From Simplicispira hankyongi (GTDB lineage Bacteria > Pseudomonadota > Gammaproteobacteria > Burkholderiales > Burkholderiaceae_C): 64,000 bases of DNA. The notes under the pieces were generated by a model that had not been told where the DNA came from, did no database searches, and saw only the letters and a list, made by a program, of their open reading frames with translations. The number at the start of each line of letters is the position of its first letter. The first letter of the stretch is position 1. The stretch spans positions 186,001 through 250,000 of the forward strand of contig NZ_QXJC01000003.1 of NCBI RefSeq assembly GCF_003570885.1, written 5' to 3'. Position numbers and translations under genes: made by a program. Below, one piece after another: positions 10,519-19,535 of the stretch.

Positions 10519-10524
10519 TATAAT
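10519..10524 (+). promoter_or_regulatory. Candidate sigma-70 -10 box for the Mth938-like gene
   Basis: A perfect TATAAT lies 63 bases upstream of ATG 10588 in the divergent gap between alaA and the Mth938-like gene. No good -35 is visible at the right spacing, so the call is tentative. Confidence 0.4.
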
Positions 10525-10587
10525 TTGACCACAGTTCCTCCGCCCCTTGACCGCCTGCTCAGGCGTGCCACCCACACCCGAGACCGC

Positions 10588-10971
10588 ATGAAATTCTCCC
10601 CCGAACGCATAGACGCCCAAAGCATTTCGGGCTACGGCCCAGGTTGGGTGGCGGTAGCCGGCGAGAAAATCGAATCCAGCGTGATCCTGGGCGCCAAAGG
10701 CTTGCGCGAGGCCTGGGACGTGCAGAGCTTTGAGCAGCTCGGGCCGGAGCATTTCGCCCATCTGGCGACCCTGGACGCCGAAGTCATGCTGCTGGGAACT
10801 GGCGAGCACACGCGCTTTGTGCCGCCCAAGTGGCTCGCGCCGCTGTTTTCGCGGCGCATCGGGCTCGAAACCATGGACCGCTTCGCCGCCTGCCGCACCT
10901 ACAACATCCTCGCAGCCGAGGGGCGCAACGTCGTCGTGGCGCTCATCATCAGCCCACCCCCATCGGTCTGA
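10588..10971 (+). CDS. Mth938/NDUFAF3-like domain protein
   Basis: A 127-residue single-domain protein of the Mth938 (DUF498) family. It begins MKFSPERIDAQSISGYGPGW and contains VILGAKGLREAWDVQ and LLGTGEHTRFVPP, typical strands of the fold. Homologues in mitochondria (NDUFAF3) help complex I assembly; the bacterial role is not established. ATG 10588 is chosen because upstream codons give a non-conserved extension and it begins at the family's usual N-terminus. Confidence 0.88.
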   Translation: MKFSPERIDAQSISGYGPGWVAVAGEKIESSVILGAKGLREAWDVQSFEQLGPEHFAHLATLDAEVMLLGTGEHTRFVPPKWLAPLFSRRIGLETMDRFAACRTYNILAAEGRNVVVALIISPPPSV

Positions 10972-11121
10972 AGACTCAAGGCAGACGCTGCAGAGCCCCT
11001 CAGGATGCCGCGGAATGGGCTTTCAGAGTAAAATCACGGGTTGCTGCCGGGGTTATACGACAAAAAGAACAGATGCATGCCCCGGTTCTTCAACGACCTC
11101 ACCGAGAGAGATTAAAGATAT

Positions 11122-11607
11122 ATGGCGATCGTTGTCAATAAACCCCTCCCAGAATTTGAAGCCAACGCCACCGGTGGTGTGAAAGTAAGCAACATTTCGC
11201 ACAACGGCCAGGTCATGGTGCTGTACTTCTACCCGAAGGACAACACGCCCGGCTGCACCACGGAAGCCATGCAGTTTCGAGACAAATACAAGGATTTCGT
11301 CAAGCTCGGCGCTGCCGTGTTCGGCGTTTCGCGCGACAACATGAAATCGCACGACGAGTTCAAGGAAAAGCTGGAACTGCCTTTTGAGTTGATTGCCGAT
11401 ACTGAAGAAAAAATGTGCCACATGTTCGGTGTGGTCAAAAACAAGATCATGTATGGCAAAAAGGTCAAGGGCATTGAGCGCAGCACCTTCCTCATCGACG
11501 CCGACGGCACCCTCGCGGAAGAATGGCGTGGCCTGAAGGTGCCGGGCCATGTGGAAGAAGTGCTCAAATCGGTAAAAGCCCTGAATGCACTGAAAAAGGC
11601 GGCCTGA
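11122..11607 (+). CDS. bcp: Thioredoxin-dependent peroxiredoxin (Bcp/PrxQ type)
   Basis: A 161-residue peroxiredoxin that reduces hydroperoxides. The active-site strand YFYPKDNTPGCTTEAM carries the peroxidatic cysteine (about residue 46). The second cysteine usually five residues later in PrxQ proteins is replaced by methionine (CTTEAM rather than CTxQxC). The other cysteine visible is in EKMCHMFG, so the resolving mechanism must differ or the enzyme is 1-Cys. GAGAGAT precedes the start. It is followed by a short gap containing a terminator. Confidence 0.93.
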   Translation: MAIVVNKPLPEFEANATGGVKVSNISHNGQVMVLYFYPKDNTPGCTTEAMQFRDKYKDFVKLGAAVFGVSRDNMKSHDEFKEKLELPFELIADTEEKMCHMFGVVKNKIMYGKKVKGIERSTFLIDADGTLAEEWRGLKVPGHVEEVLKSVKALNALKKAA

Positions 11608-11695
11608 CTGGCCTTCCTGCCTTGCCTCGGGAGGCCTGGGTGCCGTGCATAATGGCCCGATGCCGCTGCACCGCGCGACGCCCGCCCTCCCCTTC

Positions 11696-11730
11696 AAGCC
11701 GCCTCGGTCTCCAGGCGGCTTTTTGTTTTT
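11696..11730 (+). terminator. Rho-independent terminator between bcp and phoH
   Basis: The stem AAGCCGCCT (11696-11704) pairs with AGGCGGCTT (11713-11721) and is followed by TTTGTTTTT. It lies about 90 bases after the bcp stop and 25 bases before phoH. Confidence 0.8.
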
Positions 11731-11754
11731 CTGAATTGCCCAGGTCCACTGCCC

Positions 11755-13473
11755 ATGCCACTGCCCCCCGCTCCCAATCGGCGCGCTGCGCTTCTCGCCC
11801 AGGACGCCTTTGACCACCAGCAGGCGCCCCAAACACGCAGCCGCAAACGCGTCGCCGAGCCCGATGAAGCCCCGGCGCCGGTCGCTGCGGCCGTGGTAGC
11901 ACCGGCCGCACCCGCCCCGTCAGAGGCAGCACGGCCAGCCCGGCCACGCACGCGCCGCAGCCAGGACAATGGCGTGGCCCCGGCGCCTGTTGCAGCGCCT
12001 GCCGCTCCCGTCGCTACCACTACGGCGCCTGCCGCGGCCCCGGCGCCCAAACCGGCGCGCGAGCGCAAGGCCCGCAGCATGGGCCCGGCCAAGCTCTTCG
12101 TGCTCGACACCAATGTGCTGCTGCACGACCCGACCAGCCTGTTCCGCTTCGAAGAGCACGACATCTACCTGCCGATGATCGTGCTCGAAGAGCTCGATGC
12201 CCACAAGAAAGGCATGACCGAGGTGGCGCGCAACGGCCGCCAGGTCAGCCGCTCGCTCGATGCGCTGGTCGCCACGCCGGGCGCGGACATCGGCCGCGGC
12301 ATCAAGCTCGATTCCACCGGCCAGCGCGCTGCTGGCGGCTGCCTGTTCTTCCAGACCTCGGGGCTCGACTTCGATCTGCCCGCCAGCCTGCCACCCGGCA
12401 AGGCGGACAACCAGATCCTGGGCGTTGTCGAAGGCCTGCGCAAGCAGCAGTCGGCGCGCGAGGTGGTGCTGGTGTCCAAGGACATCAACATGCGCGTCAA
12501 GGCGCGCGCCCTCGGCCTGCCTGCCGAGGACTACCAGAACGACAAAGCACTGGAGGACGGTGACCTGCTGTATTCCGGCATGCTGGCGCTGCCGCCCGAT
12601 TTCTGGAACCGCAACGGAAAATCGGTGGAAAGCTGGCAGAGCGGCGCGCACACCTTCTACCGCATCAGCGGCCCCATCGTGCCGCAGCTGATGATCAACC
12701 AGTTTGTGTACTTCGAGGCGCCGGGCGAGCCCAGCCTGTACGCGCGGGTGAGCGAAATCCGCGACAAGACCGCCGTGCTCAAGACGCTCAAGGACTACGG
12801 CCACGCCAAGAACGCCGTGTGGGGCGTGACCACGCGCAACCGCGAGCAGAACTTTGCCGTCAACCTGCTGATGGACCCCGAAGTCGATTTCGTCACCCTG
12901 GCCGGCACGGCAGGCACCGGCAAGACGCTGATGGCCCTGGCCACGGGCCTGACGCAGGTGCTCGACGACCGCCGCTACACCGAAATCATCATGACCCGCG
13001 CGACGGTGAGCGTGGGCGAGGACATCGGCTTCCTGCCCGGCACCGAGGAAGAAAAGATGGGCCCCTGGATGGGCGCGCTGGACGACAACCTGGAGTTTCT
13101 GGCCAAGGGCGACGGCGGCAACGCCGGCGAATGGGGGCGCGCCGCCACCAACGATCTGATTCGCAGCCGCATCAAGATCAAGAGCATGAACTTCATGCGC
13201 GGGCGCACGTTCATGAACAAGTTCGTCATCATCGACGAGGCGCAGAACCTCACGCCCAAGCAGATGAAGACCTTGATCACCCGCGCCGGCCCCGGCACCA
13301 AGATCATTTGCATGGGCAATTTGGCGCAGATCGACACGCCCTACCTGACCGAAGGTTCGTCGGGCCTGACCTTTGCCGTGGACCGCTTCAAGGGCTGGCC
13401 GCACAGCGGCCACATCACGCTGGCGCGCGGCGAGCGTTCGCGCCTGGCGGACTTTGCGAGCGACGTGCTGTAG
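11755..13473 (+). CDS. PIN domain-PhoH family ATPase
   Basis: A 572-residue protein with three parts: an Ala/Pro-rich low-complexity leader (about residues 20-100), a PIN nuclease-like domain starting KLFVLDTNVLLHDP (about 117), and a PhoH ATPase domain with Walker A GTAGTGKTLMALA (about 383) and Walker B VIIDEAQNLTPKQ (about 490). PIN-PhoH proteins are reported as RNA-unwinding and RNA-cleaving enzymes in other bacteria; the role here is inferred. The disordered leader is longer than in compact homologues. A strong terminator follows. It is convergent with dnaB. Confidence 0.92.
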   Translation: MPLPPAPNRRAALLAQDAFDHQQAPQTRSRKRVAEPDEAPAPVAAAVVAPAAPAPSEAARPARPRTRRSQDNGVAPAPVAAPAAPVATTTAPAAAPAPKPARERKARSMGPAKLFVLDTNVLLHDPTSLFRFEEHDIYLPMIVLEELDAHKKGMTEVARNGRQVSRSLDALVATPGADIGRGIKLDSTGQRAAGGCLFFQTSGLDFDLPASLPPGKADNQILGVVEGLRKQQSAREVVLVSKDINMRVKARALGLPAEDYQNDKALEDGDLLYSGMLALPPDFWNRNGKSVESWQSGAHTFYRISGPIVPQLMINQFVYFEAPGEPSLYARVSEIRDKTAVLKTLKDYGHAKNAVWGVTTRNREQNFAVNLLMDPEVDFVTLAGTAGTGKTLMALATGLTQVLDDRRYTEIIMTRATVSVGEDIGFLPGTEEEKMGPWMGALDDNLEFLAKGDGGNAGEWGRAATNDLIRSRIKIKSMNFMRGRTFMNKFVIIDEAQNLTPKQMKTLITRAGPGTKIICMGNLAQIDTPYLTEGSSGLTFAVDRFKGWPHSGHITLARGERSRLADFASDVL

Positions 13474-13494
13474 CGCGGCTCGTCACGGGCTAAA

Positions 13495-13538
13495 AGAGCT
13501 GCCAGCGCTTGTTCCACATGCGCTGGCAGCTCTTTTTG
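13495..13538 (+). terminator. Rho-independent terminator after phoH
   Basis: A 13-bp perfect stem AGAGCTGCCAGCG (13495-13507) and CGCTGGCAGCTCT (13521-13533) with a 13-base loop, followed by TTTTGTT. It ends the phoH transcript just before the palindromic element and convergent dnaB. Confidence 0.88.
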
Positions 13539-13562
13539 TTGATGGTGAAGAACGCGTAGCCT

Positions 13563-13621
13563 GCTACGCAATAGATAGCTGCTAGCGCTTACCCAATAAG
13601 CGCTAGCAGCCATTTTGACTA
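13563..13621 (+). repeat. Palindromic element copy 3 (between phoH and dnaB)
   Basis: ATAGCTGCTAGCGCTTA and AATAAGCGCTAGCAGCC arms are followed by ATTTTGACTA. The final CTA (13619-13621) is the dnaB TAG stop on the minus strand. A second small palindrome GCGTAGC-CTG-CTACGC (13554 onward) abuts it. Confidence 0.85.
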
Positions 13622-15028
13622 AAAATCGTCGCCAGACCCCATCGCCAGGCTCTCGAAGCGCGTCTGCGACTTCTGGAAGAACAGCTTGACCGTGCCCGTG
13701 GGGCCGTTGCGCTGCTTGCCAATGATGATCTCGGCGACGTTGGGCTCCTTGCTGTCCTTGTTGTAGTAGTCGTCGCGGTAGATGAACATGATGATGTCGG
13801 CGTCCTGCTCGATGGCGCCGGATTCGCGCAGATCGCTCATCATGGGGCGTTTGTCGGTGCGCGTCTCCACGCTGCGGTTGAGCTGCGAGAGCGCGATCAC
13901 CGGGCACTGCAGTTCTTTGGCGAGCATCTTGAGCCCGCGCGAAATCTCGCCCAACTCGGTGGCGCGGTTCTCGCCCTGTGAACCAGCCGAGCCGCTCATC
14001 AGCTGCAAATAGTCGACCACGATCAGGCCCAGCTTGCCGCACTGGCGCGCCAGGCGCCGGGCGTTGGCGCGCAGCTCGCTGGGGGTCAGGCCCGGGGTTT
14101 CGTCGATATGCAGCGAGACGTTGCGCAGCTTTTCAATGGCTTCCGTCAGGCGCGGCCATTCGTCGTCGGTCAGCTTGCCGGTGCGCAGATGGCCTTGGTC
14201 GATACGGCCAATGGAACCCACGATGCGCACGGCCAACTGGGCTGCGCCCATTTCCATGGAGAACACCGCCACCGGCAGGCCTTCGTTGAGCGCCACGTGC
14301 TCGGCGATATTGATCGCCAGCGCCGTCTTGCCCATGGAGGGGCGCGCCGCCAGCACCACCATGTCGCCCGCCTGCAGGCCCGATGTCATGCGGTCGAGGT
14401 CGATGAACCCCGTGGGCACGCCGGTGATGTCGTTGGGGTTGTCCGCCATCTCCTGCACGCGGTCGAGCAGGTTGACCACCAGGGTGTCCATGCCCTGGAA
14501 GCCCTGCTTCATGCGCGAGCCTTCCTCGCCGATGTTGAAGATCTTCTGCTCGGCTTCGTCCAAGATCTTGTCTACCGGTCTGCCTTGCGGATTGAAGGCA
14601 TTGGTGGCGATTTCGTCGCTGGCGGTGACGAGTTTGCGCAAAATGGCGCGCTCGCGCACGATTTCGGCATAGCGGCGGATGTTGCTGGCGCTGGGCACGT
14701 ACTGCGCCAAGGCATTGAGGTAGGCCAGGCCGCCAATTTCCTCCGACTTGCCGATGCTCTGCAACTGCTCGTACACCGTGATCACGTCGGCGGGCTTGCT
14801 GGCGTTGATCAGTTTGGAAATGCCGGCGTAGATCAGCCGGTGTTCGAAACGGTAGAAATCGCTCTCGACCAACAGGTCGCCGACGCGGTCCCACGCCTGG
14901 TTGTCAAGCAGCAAGCCGCCCAGAACGCTGGACTCCGCTTCGGTTGAGTGCGGTGGCACGCGCAACTGCGCAAGCTGGTGGTCGTACGGTGCGAATTCCT
15001 CGTCAACCGGCATCATGAATTCGGACAT
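13619..15028 (-). CDS. dnaB: Replicative DNA helicase DnaB
   Basis: The hexameric replication-fork helicase, 469 residues. The N-terminal domain (PPHSTEAESSVLGGLLLD) that contacts primase precedes a RecA-like motor with Walker A ARPSMGKTALAIN (about residue 208), Walker B VVDYLQLM (about 315) and the arginine-finger/DNA-loop region near ALSQLNRSVETRTDKRP. Its TAG stop is provided by palindromic element 3. Two DnaA-box-like 9-mers lie upstream. Confidence 0.97.
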   Translation of the reverse strand: MSEFMMPVDEEFAPYDHQLAQLRVPPHSTEAESSVLGGLLLDNQAWDRVGDLLVESDFYRFEHRLIYAGISKLINASKPADVITVYEQLQSIGKSEEIGGLAYLNALAQYVPSASNIRRYAEIVRERAILRKLVTASDEIATNAFNPQGRPVDKILDEAEQKIFNIGEEGSRMKQGFQGMDTLVVNLLDRVQEMADNPNDITGVPTGFIDLDRMTSGLQAGDMVVLAARPSMGKTALAINIAEHVALNEGLPVAVFSMEMGAAQLAVRIVGSIGRIDQGHLRTGKLTDDEWPRLTEAIEKLRNVSLHIDETPGLTPSELRANARRLARQCGKLGLIVVDYLQLMSGSAGSQGENRATELGEISRGLKMLAKELQCPVIALSQLNRSVETRTDKRPMMSDLRESGAIEQDADIIMFIYRDDYYNKDSKEPNVAEIIIGKQRNGPTGTVKLFFQKSQTRFESLAMGSGDDF

Positions 15029-15100
15029 GGATTTCCTGGGCTAGCACCCGATGGTAGCGGGCGCAGCCCGGCACGTCACCGCACAAGCCTGTGCGCAGGC

Positions 15101-15121
15101 TGTGGACAAGCCTATGGACAA
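15101..15121. promoter_or_regulatory. Pair of DnaA-box-like 9-mers upstream of dnaB
   Basis: TGTGGACAA (15101-15109) and TATGGACAA (15113-15121) are one and two mismatches from the reverse form of the DnaA box (TGTGGATAA). They are in direct orientation 12 bases apart, about 75-95 bases upstream of the dnaB start. Confidence 0.4.
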
Positions 15122-15166
15122 GCGGTGCAGGCCAGGCTGCAGGCCGCGCGCCGCAAGCCCCACACA

Positions 15167-16228
<1,062 letters not shown>

Positions 16229-16233
16229 TCAAT

Positions 16234-16258
16234 GAAAAAGGCCGCCCAAAGGCGGCCG
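16234..16258 (-). terminator. Terminator after the BMP-family binding protein gene
   Basis: On the minus strand GGCCGCC-TTTG-GGCGGCC is followed by TTTTT (plus-strand positions 16240-16257 and 16235-16239). It lies 28 bases after the substrate-binding protein stop and 21 bases before the deaminase start. Confidence 0.8.
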
Positions 16259-16285
16259 GGGCTGGCGCAGTGCAAGCGCGCTGGC

Positions 16286-17455
16286 TTACTTCTTGTCGCC
16301 GCCGGGCACACTGCCCTCGACGCCCTTGACGTAGAAGTTGATGCCCGTGAGGAATTTGTCGTCGGCGACAGCGTCCTTGGCGATGACTTCCTTGCCGGTG
16401 TTGTCCACCAGCGGACCCTTCCAGATGTGGAAGGTGCCTGCCTTCAGGCCGGCCTTGGCCTCGTCGACCTTGGCCTTGATCTCGGCGGGCACGTCGTCGG
16501 CGATGGACACCAGGTCAATCGCGCCTTCCTTCACGCCCCACCAGGCCTGGCCCGTGGTCCAGGTGCCGTCCAGAACGTCCTTCACGCTCTTGGTGTAGTA
16601 CGGCGCCCAGTTGATGATGGCCGAGGCCAGGTGGGCCTTGGGGCCGTAGGCTGTCATGTCCGAATCCCAGCCAAAGGCGCGCACGCCCTTTTCCTGTGCG
16701 GTCTTGAGGACGGCAGGCGAATCGGTGTTCTGGAACAGGATGTCGGCGCCACCGTTGATGAGCGAAGTGGCGGCTTCGGTTTCCTTGGGCGGGCTGAACC
16801 ATTCGTTGACCCACACCACCTTGGTCCGGATCTTGGGATTCACGCTTTGCGCGCCCAGCGTAAAGCTGTCGATATTGCGCAGCACCTCGGGGATCGGCAC
16901 CGAGCCGACCACGCCCAGGGTGTTGGTCTTGGTCATGCCGCCAGCGACCACACCGGCCAGGTAAGCGCCTTCGTAGGTGCGGCTGTCGTAGGTGCGCAGG
17001 TTCGGCGCCGTCTTGTAGCCGGTGGCATGCTCGAACTTCACGTCGGGGTTGTCAGCCGCCACCTTGACCATGGTTTCCATGTAGCCAAAGGTGGTGCCGA
17101 AAATGAGTTTGTTGCCCTGGCTCACAAAGTCGCGTATCACGCGCTCGGCGTCGGCCGATTCGGGCACGCTCTCGACAAAGGTGGTGACGATCTTGTCGCC
17201 AAATTCCTTTTCGATCGCCTTGCGTGCGTTATCGTGCGCGTACGACCAGCCACCATCCCCCACGGGGCCGACATAGGCAAACGCAATCTTCAGCGGCCCG
17301 GTCGCCGGCGCTGGCGCAGCGGCCACTGGTGCGGGGGCGGGTTCAGCCGCAGGGGCTGGTGGCGCCTCCTTCTTGCCACAGCCTGCGAGTGCGGCAGCGG
17401 CCACGGCGGACAGCGCAGCCACTTTGAGGAGTGTGCGTTTGTGCAGGTCGGTCAT
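16286..17455 (-). CDS. BMP-family ABC transporter substrate-binding lipoprotein
   Basis: A 389-residue lipoprotein of the basic membrane protein (PnrA/BmpA) family, which bind nucleosides or nucleobases. The signal peptide ends in the lipobox ALAGC (about residue 25), followed by an Ala/Pro linker. The mature part has KIAFAYVGPVGDGGWSYAHD, typical of the family's first strand and ligand loop. It is the last of four transporter genes on the minus strand, 78 bases after the second permease. Context (deaminase, xdhAB) suggests purine import. AAGTGTTACAC at 17518-17528 upstream may be a weak GntR-type site. Confidence 0.93.
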   Translation of the reverse strand: MTDLHKRTLLKVAALSAVAAAALAGCGKKEAPPAPAAEPAPAPVAAAPAPATGPLKIAFAYVGPVGDGGWSYAHDNARKAIEKEFGDKIVTTFVESVPESADAERVIRDFVSQGNKLIFGTTFGYMETMVKVAADNPDVKFEHATGYKTAPNLRTYDSRTYEGAYLAGVVAGGMTKTNTLGVVGSVPIPEVLRNIDSFTLGAQSVNPKIRTKVVWVNEWFSPPKETEAATSLINGGADILFQNTDSPAVLKTAQEKGVRAFGWDSDMTAYGPKAHLASAIINWAPYYTKSVKDVLDGTWTTGQAWWGVKEGAIDLVSIADDVPAEIKAKVDEAKAGLKAGTFHIWKGPLVDNTGKEVIAKDAVADDKFLTGINFYVKGVEGSVPGGDKK

Positions 17456-17533
17456 GTCGGGTTTCCTTATGGGTTGAAAAACTGGCAGGCTTGGAAGACG
17501 GTAAATGCCAATTATGAAGTGTTACACGCTATT

Positions 17534-18454
17534 TCAGCTACTGACGTGGAAGGGCTTGCCCAGCGACGCCGGCATGTTCACCCGAATCCACGCCGGGTTG
17601 CGCGAAATCAGGGCCAGTACCACGATGGTGGCCAGATAGGGCAGCATGCTGAGCCACTGGCTGGGCACCTGCACGCCAGAGACTTGCAGCTGGAACTGCA
17701 GCATGGTCACGCCGCCAAACAGATAGGCGCCGAGCAGCACACGCCCTGGGCGCCAGGTGGCAAAGGTGGTGAGCGCCAGGGCGATCCAGCCGCGCCCGGC
17801 CACCATGTTTTCCACCCACAGCGGCGTGTAGACGGTGGAGATGTAAGCACCGGCCAGACCGCACAGTGCGCCGCCCGCCATCACCGCGGCCAGCCGGATG
17901 CGGCGCACCGGGTAGCCCAGCGCGTGGGCCGATTCGGGCGACTCGCCCACTGAGCGCAGGATCAAGCCGGCTCGGGTGCGGTAGAGGAACCACACCAGCA
18001 CTCCGGCAAACGCCACCGTCAGGTAGACCAGCGGGTGCTGACGAAACAGCGCGGGGCCCACCAGCGGCAGATCACGCAGCCAGGGCAGCGTGAACTTCGG
18101 GATTTCAGGCATGCGCGCCTGCACGTAGTGGATGCCGGCAAATGCCGAAAAACCCACGCCAAACAAACTGAGCGCCAGGCCCGTGGCGTACTGGTTGGTG
18201 CCCAGCCAGATCACCAGCCAGCCAAACACCGCCGCCAGCAGCGCGCCCGCCAGCATGCCGGCAGCAAAGCCCAGCCAGGGATTGCCCGTGTGCACCACGG
18301 TGGCAAAGCCGGCAATGGCGGCGCACAGCATCATGCCCTCGGCGCCCAGGTTGACGATGCCGGCCTTTTCGTTGATCAACAGGCCCAGGGCGGCAATCGC
18401 CAGCACGGTGCCAGCGCTCAGCGTGGAGCCAATCAAGAGTGCCCAGGATTCCAT
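17534..18454 (-). CDS. ABC transporter permease, BMP-type importer, second subunit
   Basis: A 306-residue inner-membrane permease with about eight to nine hydrophobic segments and the family region LINEKAGIVNLGAEGMMLCA near residue 30. ATG 18454 (MESWALLIGSTLSAG) is preferred to the longer frame because it begins one base after the stop of the upstream permease, giving tight coupling. It forms a heterodimeric channel with the product of 18456-19535. Confidence 0.92.
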   Translation of the reverse strand: MESWALLIGSTLSAGTVLAIAALGLLINEKAGIVNLGAEGMMLCAAIAGFATVVHTGNPWLGFAAGMLAGALLAAVFGWLVIWLGTNQYATGLALSLFGVGFSAFAGIHYVQARMPEIPKFTLPWLRDLPLVGPALFRQHPLVYLTVAFAGVLVWFLYRTRAGLILRSVGESPESAHALGYPVRRIRLAAVMAGGALCGLAGAYISTVYTPLWVENMVAGRGWIALALTTFATWRPGRVLLGAYLFGGVTMLQFQLQVSGVQVPSQWLSMLPYLATIVVLALISRNPAWIRVNMPASLGKPFHVSS

Positions 18455-18455
18455 G

Positions 18456-19535
18456 TCAGCCTCCCGCCTTTGACACCGCTGGACGCACCCAGCGCACGCG
18501 GTAGGCAATCAGGGTGTCGCAGGCCAGCAGCGTGAACAGCAGCAGGCCCTGGAACACCCCGGTCAACGATTTTGGCAAACCCAGGCGCGATTGCGCCAGC
18601 TCGCCGCCGATGTAGAACATGCTCATCAGAATGGCCGAGAGCACCATGCCCACCGGGTGCAGCCGCCCGACGAAGGCCACGATGATGGCGGCAAAACCGT
18701 AGCCTGCCGGCACATAGGGCGTGAGCTGGCCAATCGGGCCCGCGACTTCCAGCGCGCCGGCCAGGCCGGCCGACCCACCCGACACCAATAGCGCAATCCA
18801 CAGCGCACGGCGCGACGAAAAGCCCGCGTAGCGCGCCGCAGCCGGCGCCAGACCGGAAACCTGCTGCGCAAAGCCGGCGCGCGAGCGGAACAGGAACAGC
18901 CACAGCACGGCCGAACCCGCCAGCGCAATCAGCAGGCCAATGTTCATGCGCGAGCCTGCCATGAGGCGCGGAATCTGCGTCACCTTTTCAAACGCCCGCG
19001 TTTGCGGAAAGTTGTAGCCCAAGGGGTCTTTCCACGGTCCGAACACCAGGTAGCTGAGCAGCAGTATGGCCACATACACCAGCATCAGGCTCACCAGGAT
19101 TTCATTGGCATTGAACTTGTCGCGCAGCAAGGCCGTGAGAGCGCCCCAGGCCATGCCGCCCAGCGTGCCGGCGAGCAGCACGGCCACCATGATCCAGTGG
19201 CCGGTGGTCTTGTCCGCCAGCAGCGCCACGCCGCCGGCGGCAATCGCGCCCATCACAAACTGGCCTTCGGCGCCGATGTTCCAGACGTTGGAGCGAAAGC
19301 ACACCGCCAGGCCCAGGGCAATCAAGAGCAGCGGCGTCGCCTTGACCATCAGCTCGCCCAGTGCATAGCGCGACTTGAGCGGCTCCCAGAAGAACACTTC
19401 GAGCCCGCGCAGCGGGTCTTTGCCCAGCAGCGCAAACAGCGCCACGCCAATGAGCACGGTGATGGCGAGCGCCAGCACGGGCGATCCGTAGATCCACCAT
19501 TTCGACGCCGCAGGGCGGGCTTCAAGCTTGAGCAT
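18456..19535 (-). CDS. ABC transporter permease, BMP-type importer, first subunit
   Basis: A 359-residue membrane permease with about nine hydrophobic segments; NVWNIGAEGQFVMGAIAAGG (about residue 85) is the conserved loop of this nucleoside/simple-sugar permease family. It overlaps the ATPase gene by 14 bases and abuts the next permease gene by one base, so all three are translationally linked. Confidence 0.92.
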   Translation of the reverse strand: MLKLEARPAASKWWIYGSPVLALAITVLIGVALFALLGKDPLRGLEVFFWEPLKSRYALGELMVKATPLLLIALGLAVCFRSNVWNIGAEGQFVMGAIAAGGVALLADKTTGHWIMVAVLLAGTLGGMAWGALTALLRDKFNANEILVSLMLVYVAILLLSYLVFGPWKDPLGYNFPQTRAFEKVTQIPRLMAGSRMNIGLLIALAGSAVLWLFLFRSRAGFAQQVSGLAPAAARYAGFSSRRALWIALLVSGGSAGLAGALEVAGPIGQLTPYVPAGYGFAAIIVAFVGRLHPVGMVLSAILMSMFYIGGELAQSRLGLPKSLTGVFQGLLLFTLLACDTLIAYRVRWVRPAVSKAGG

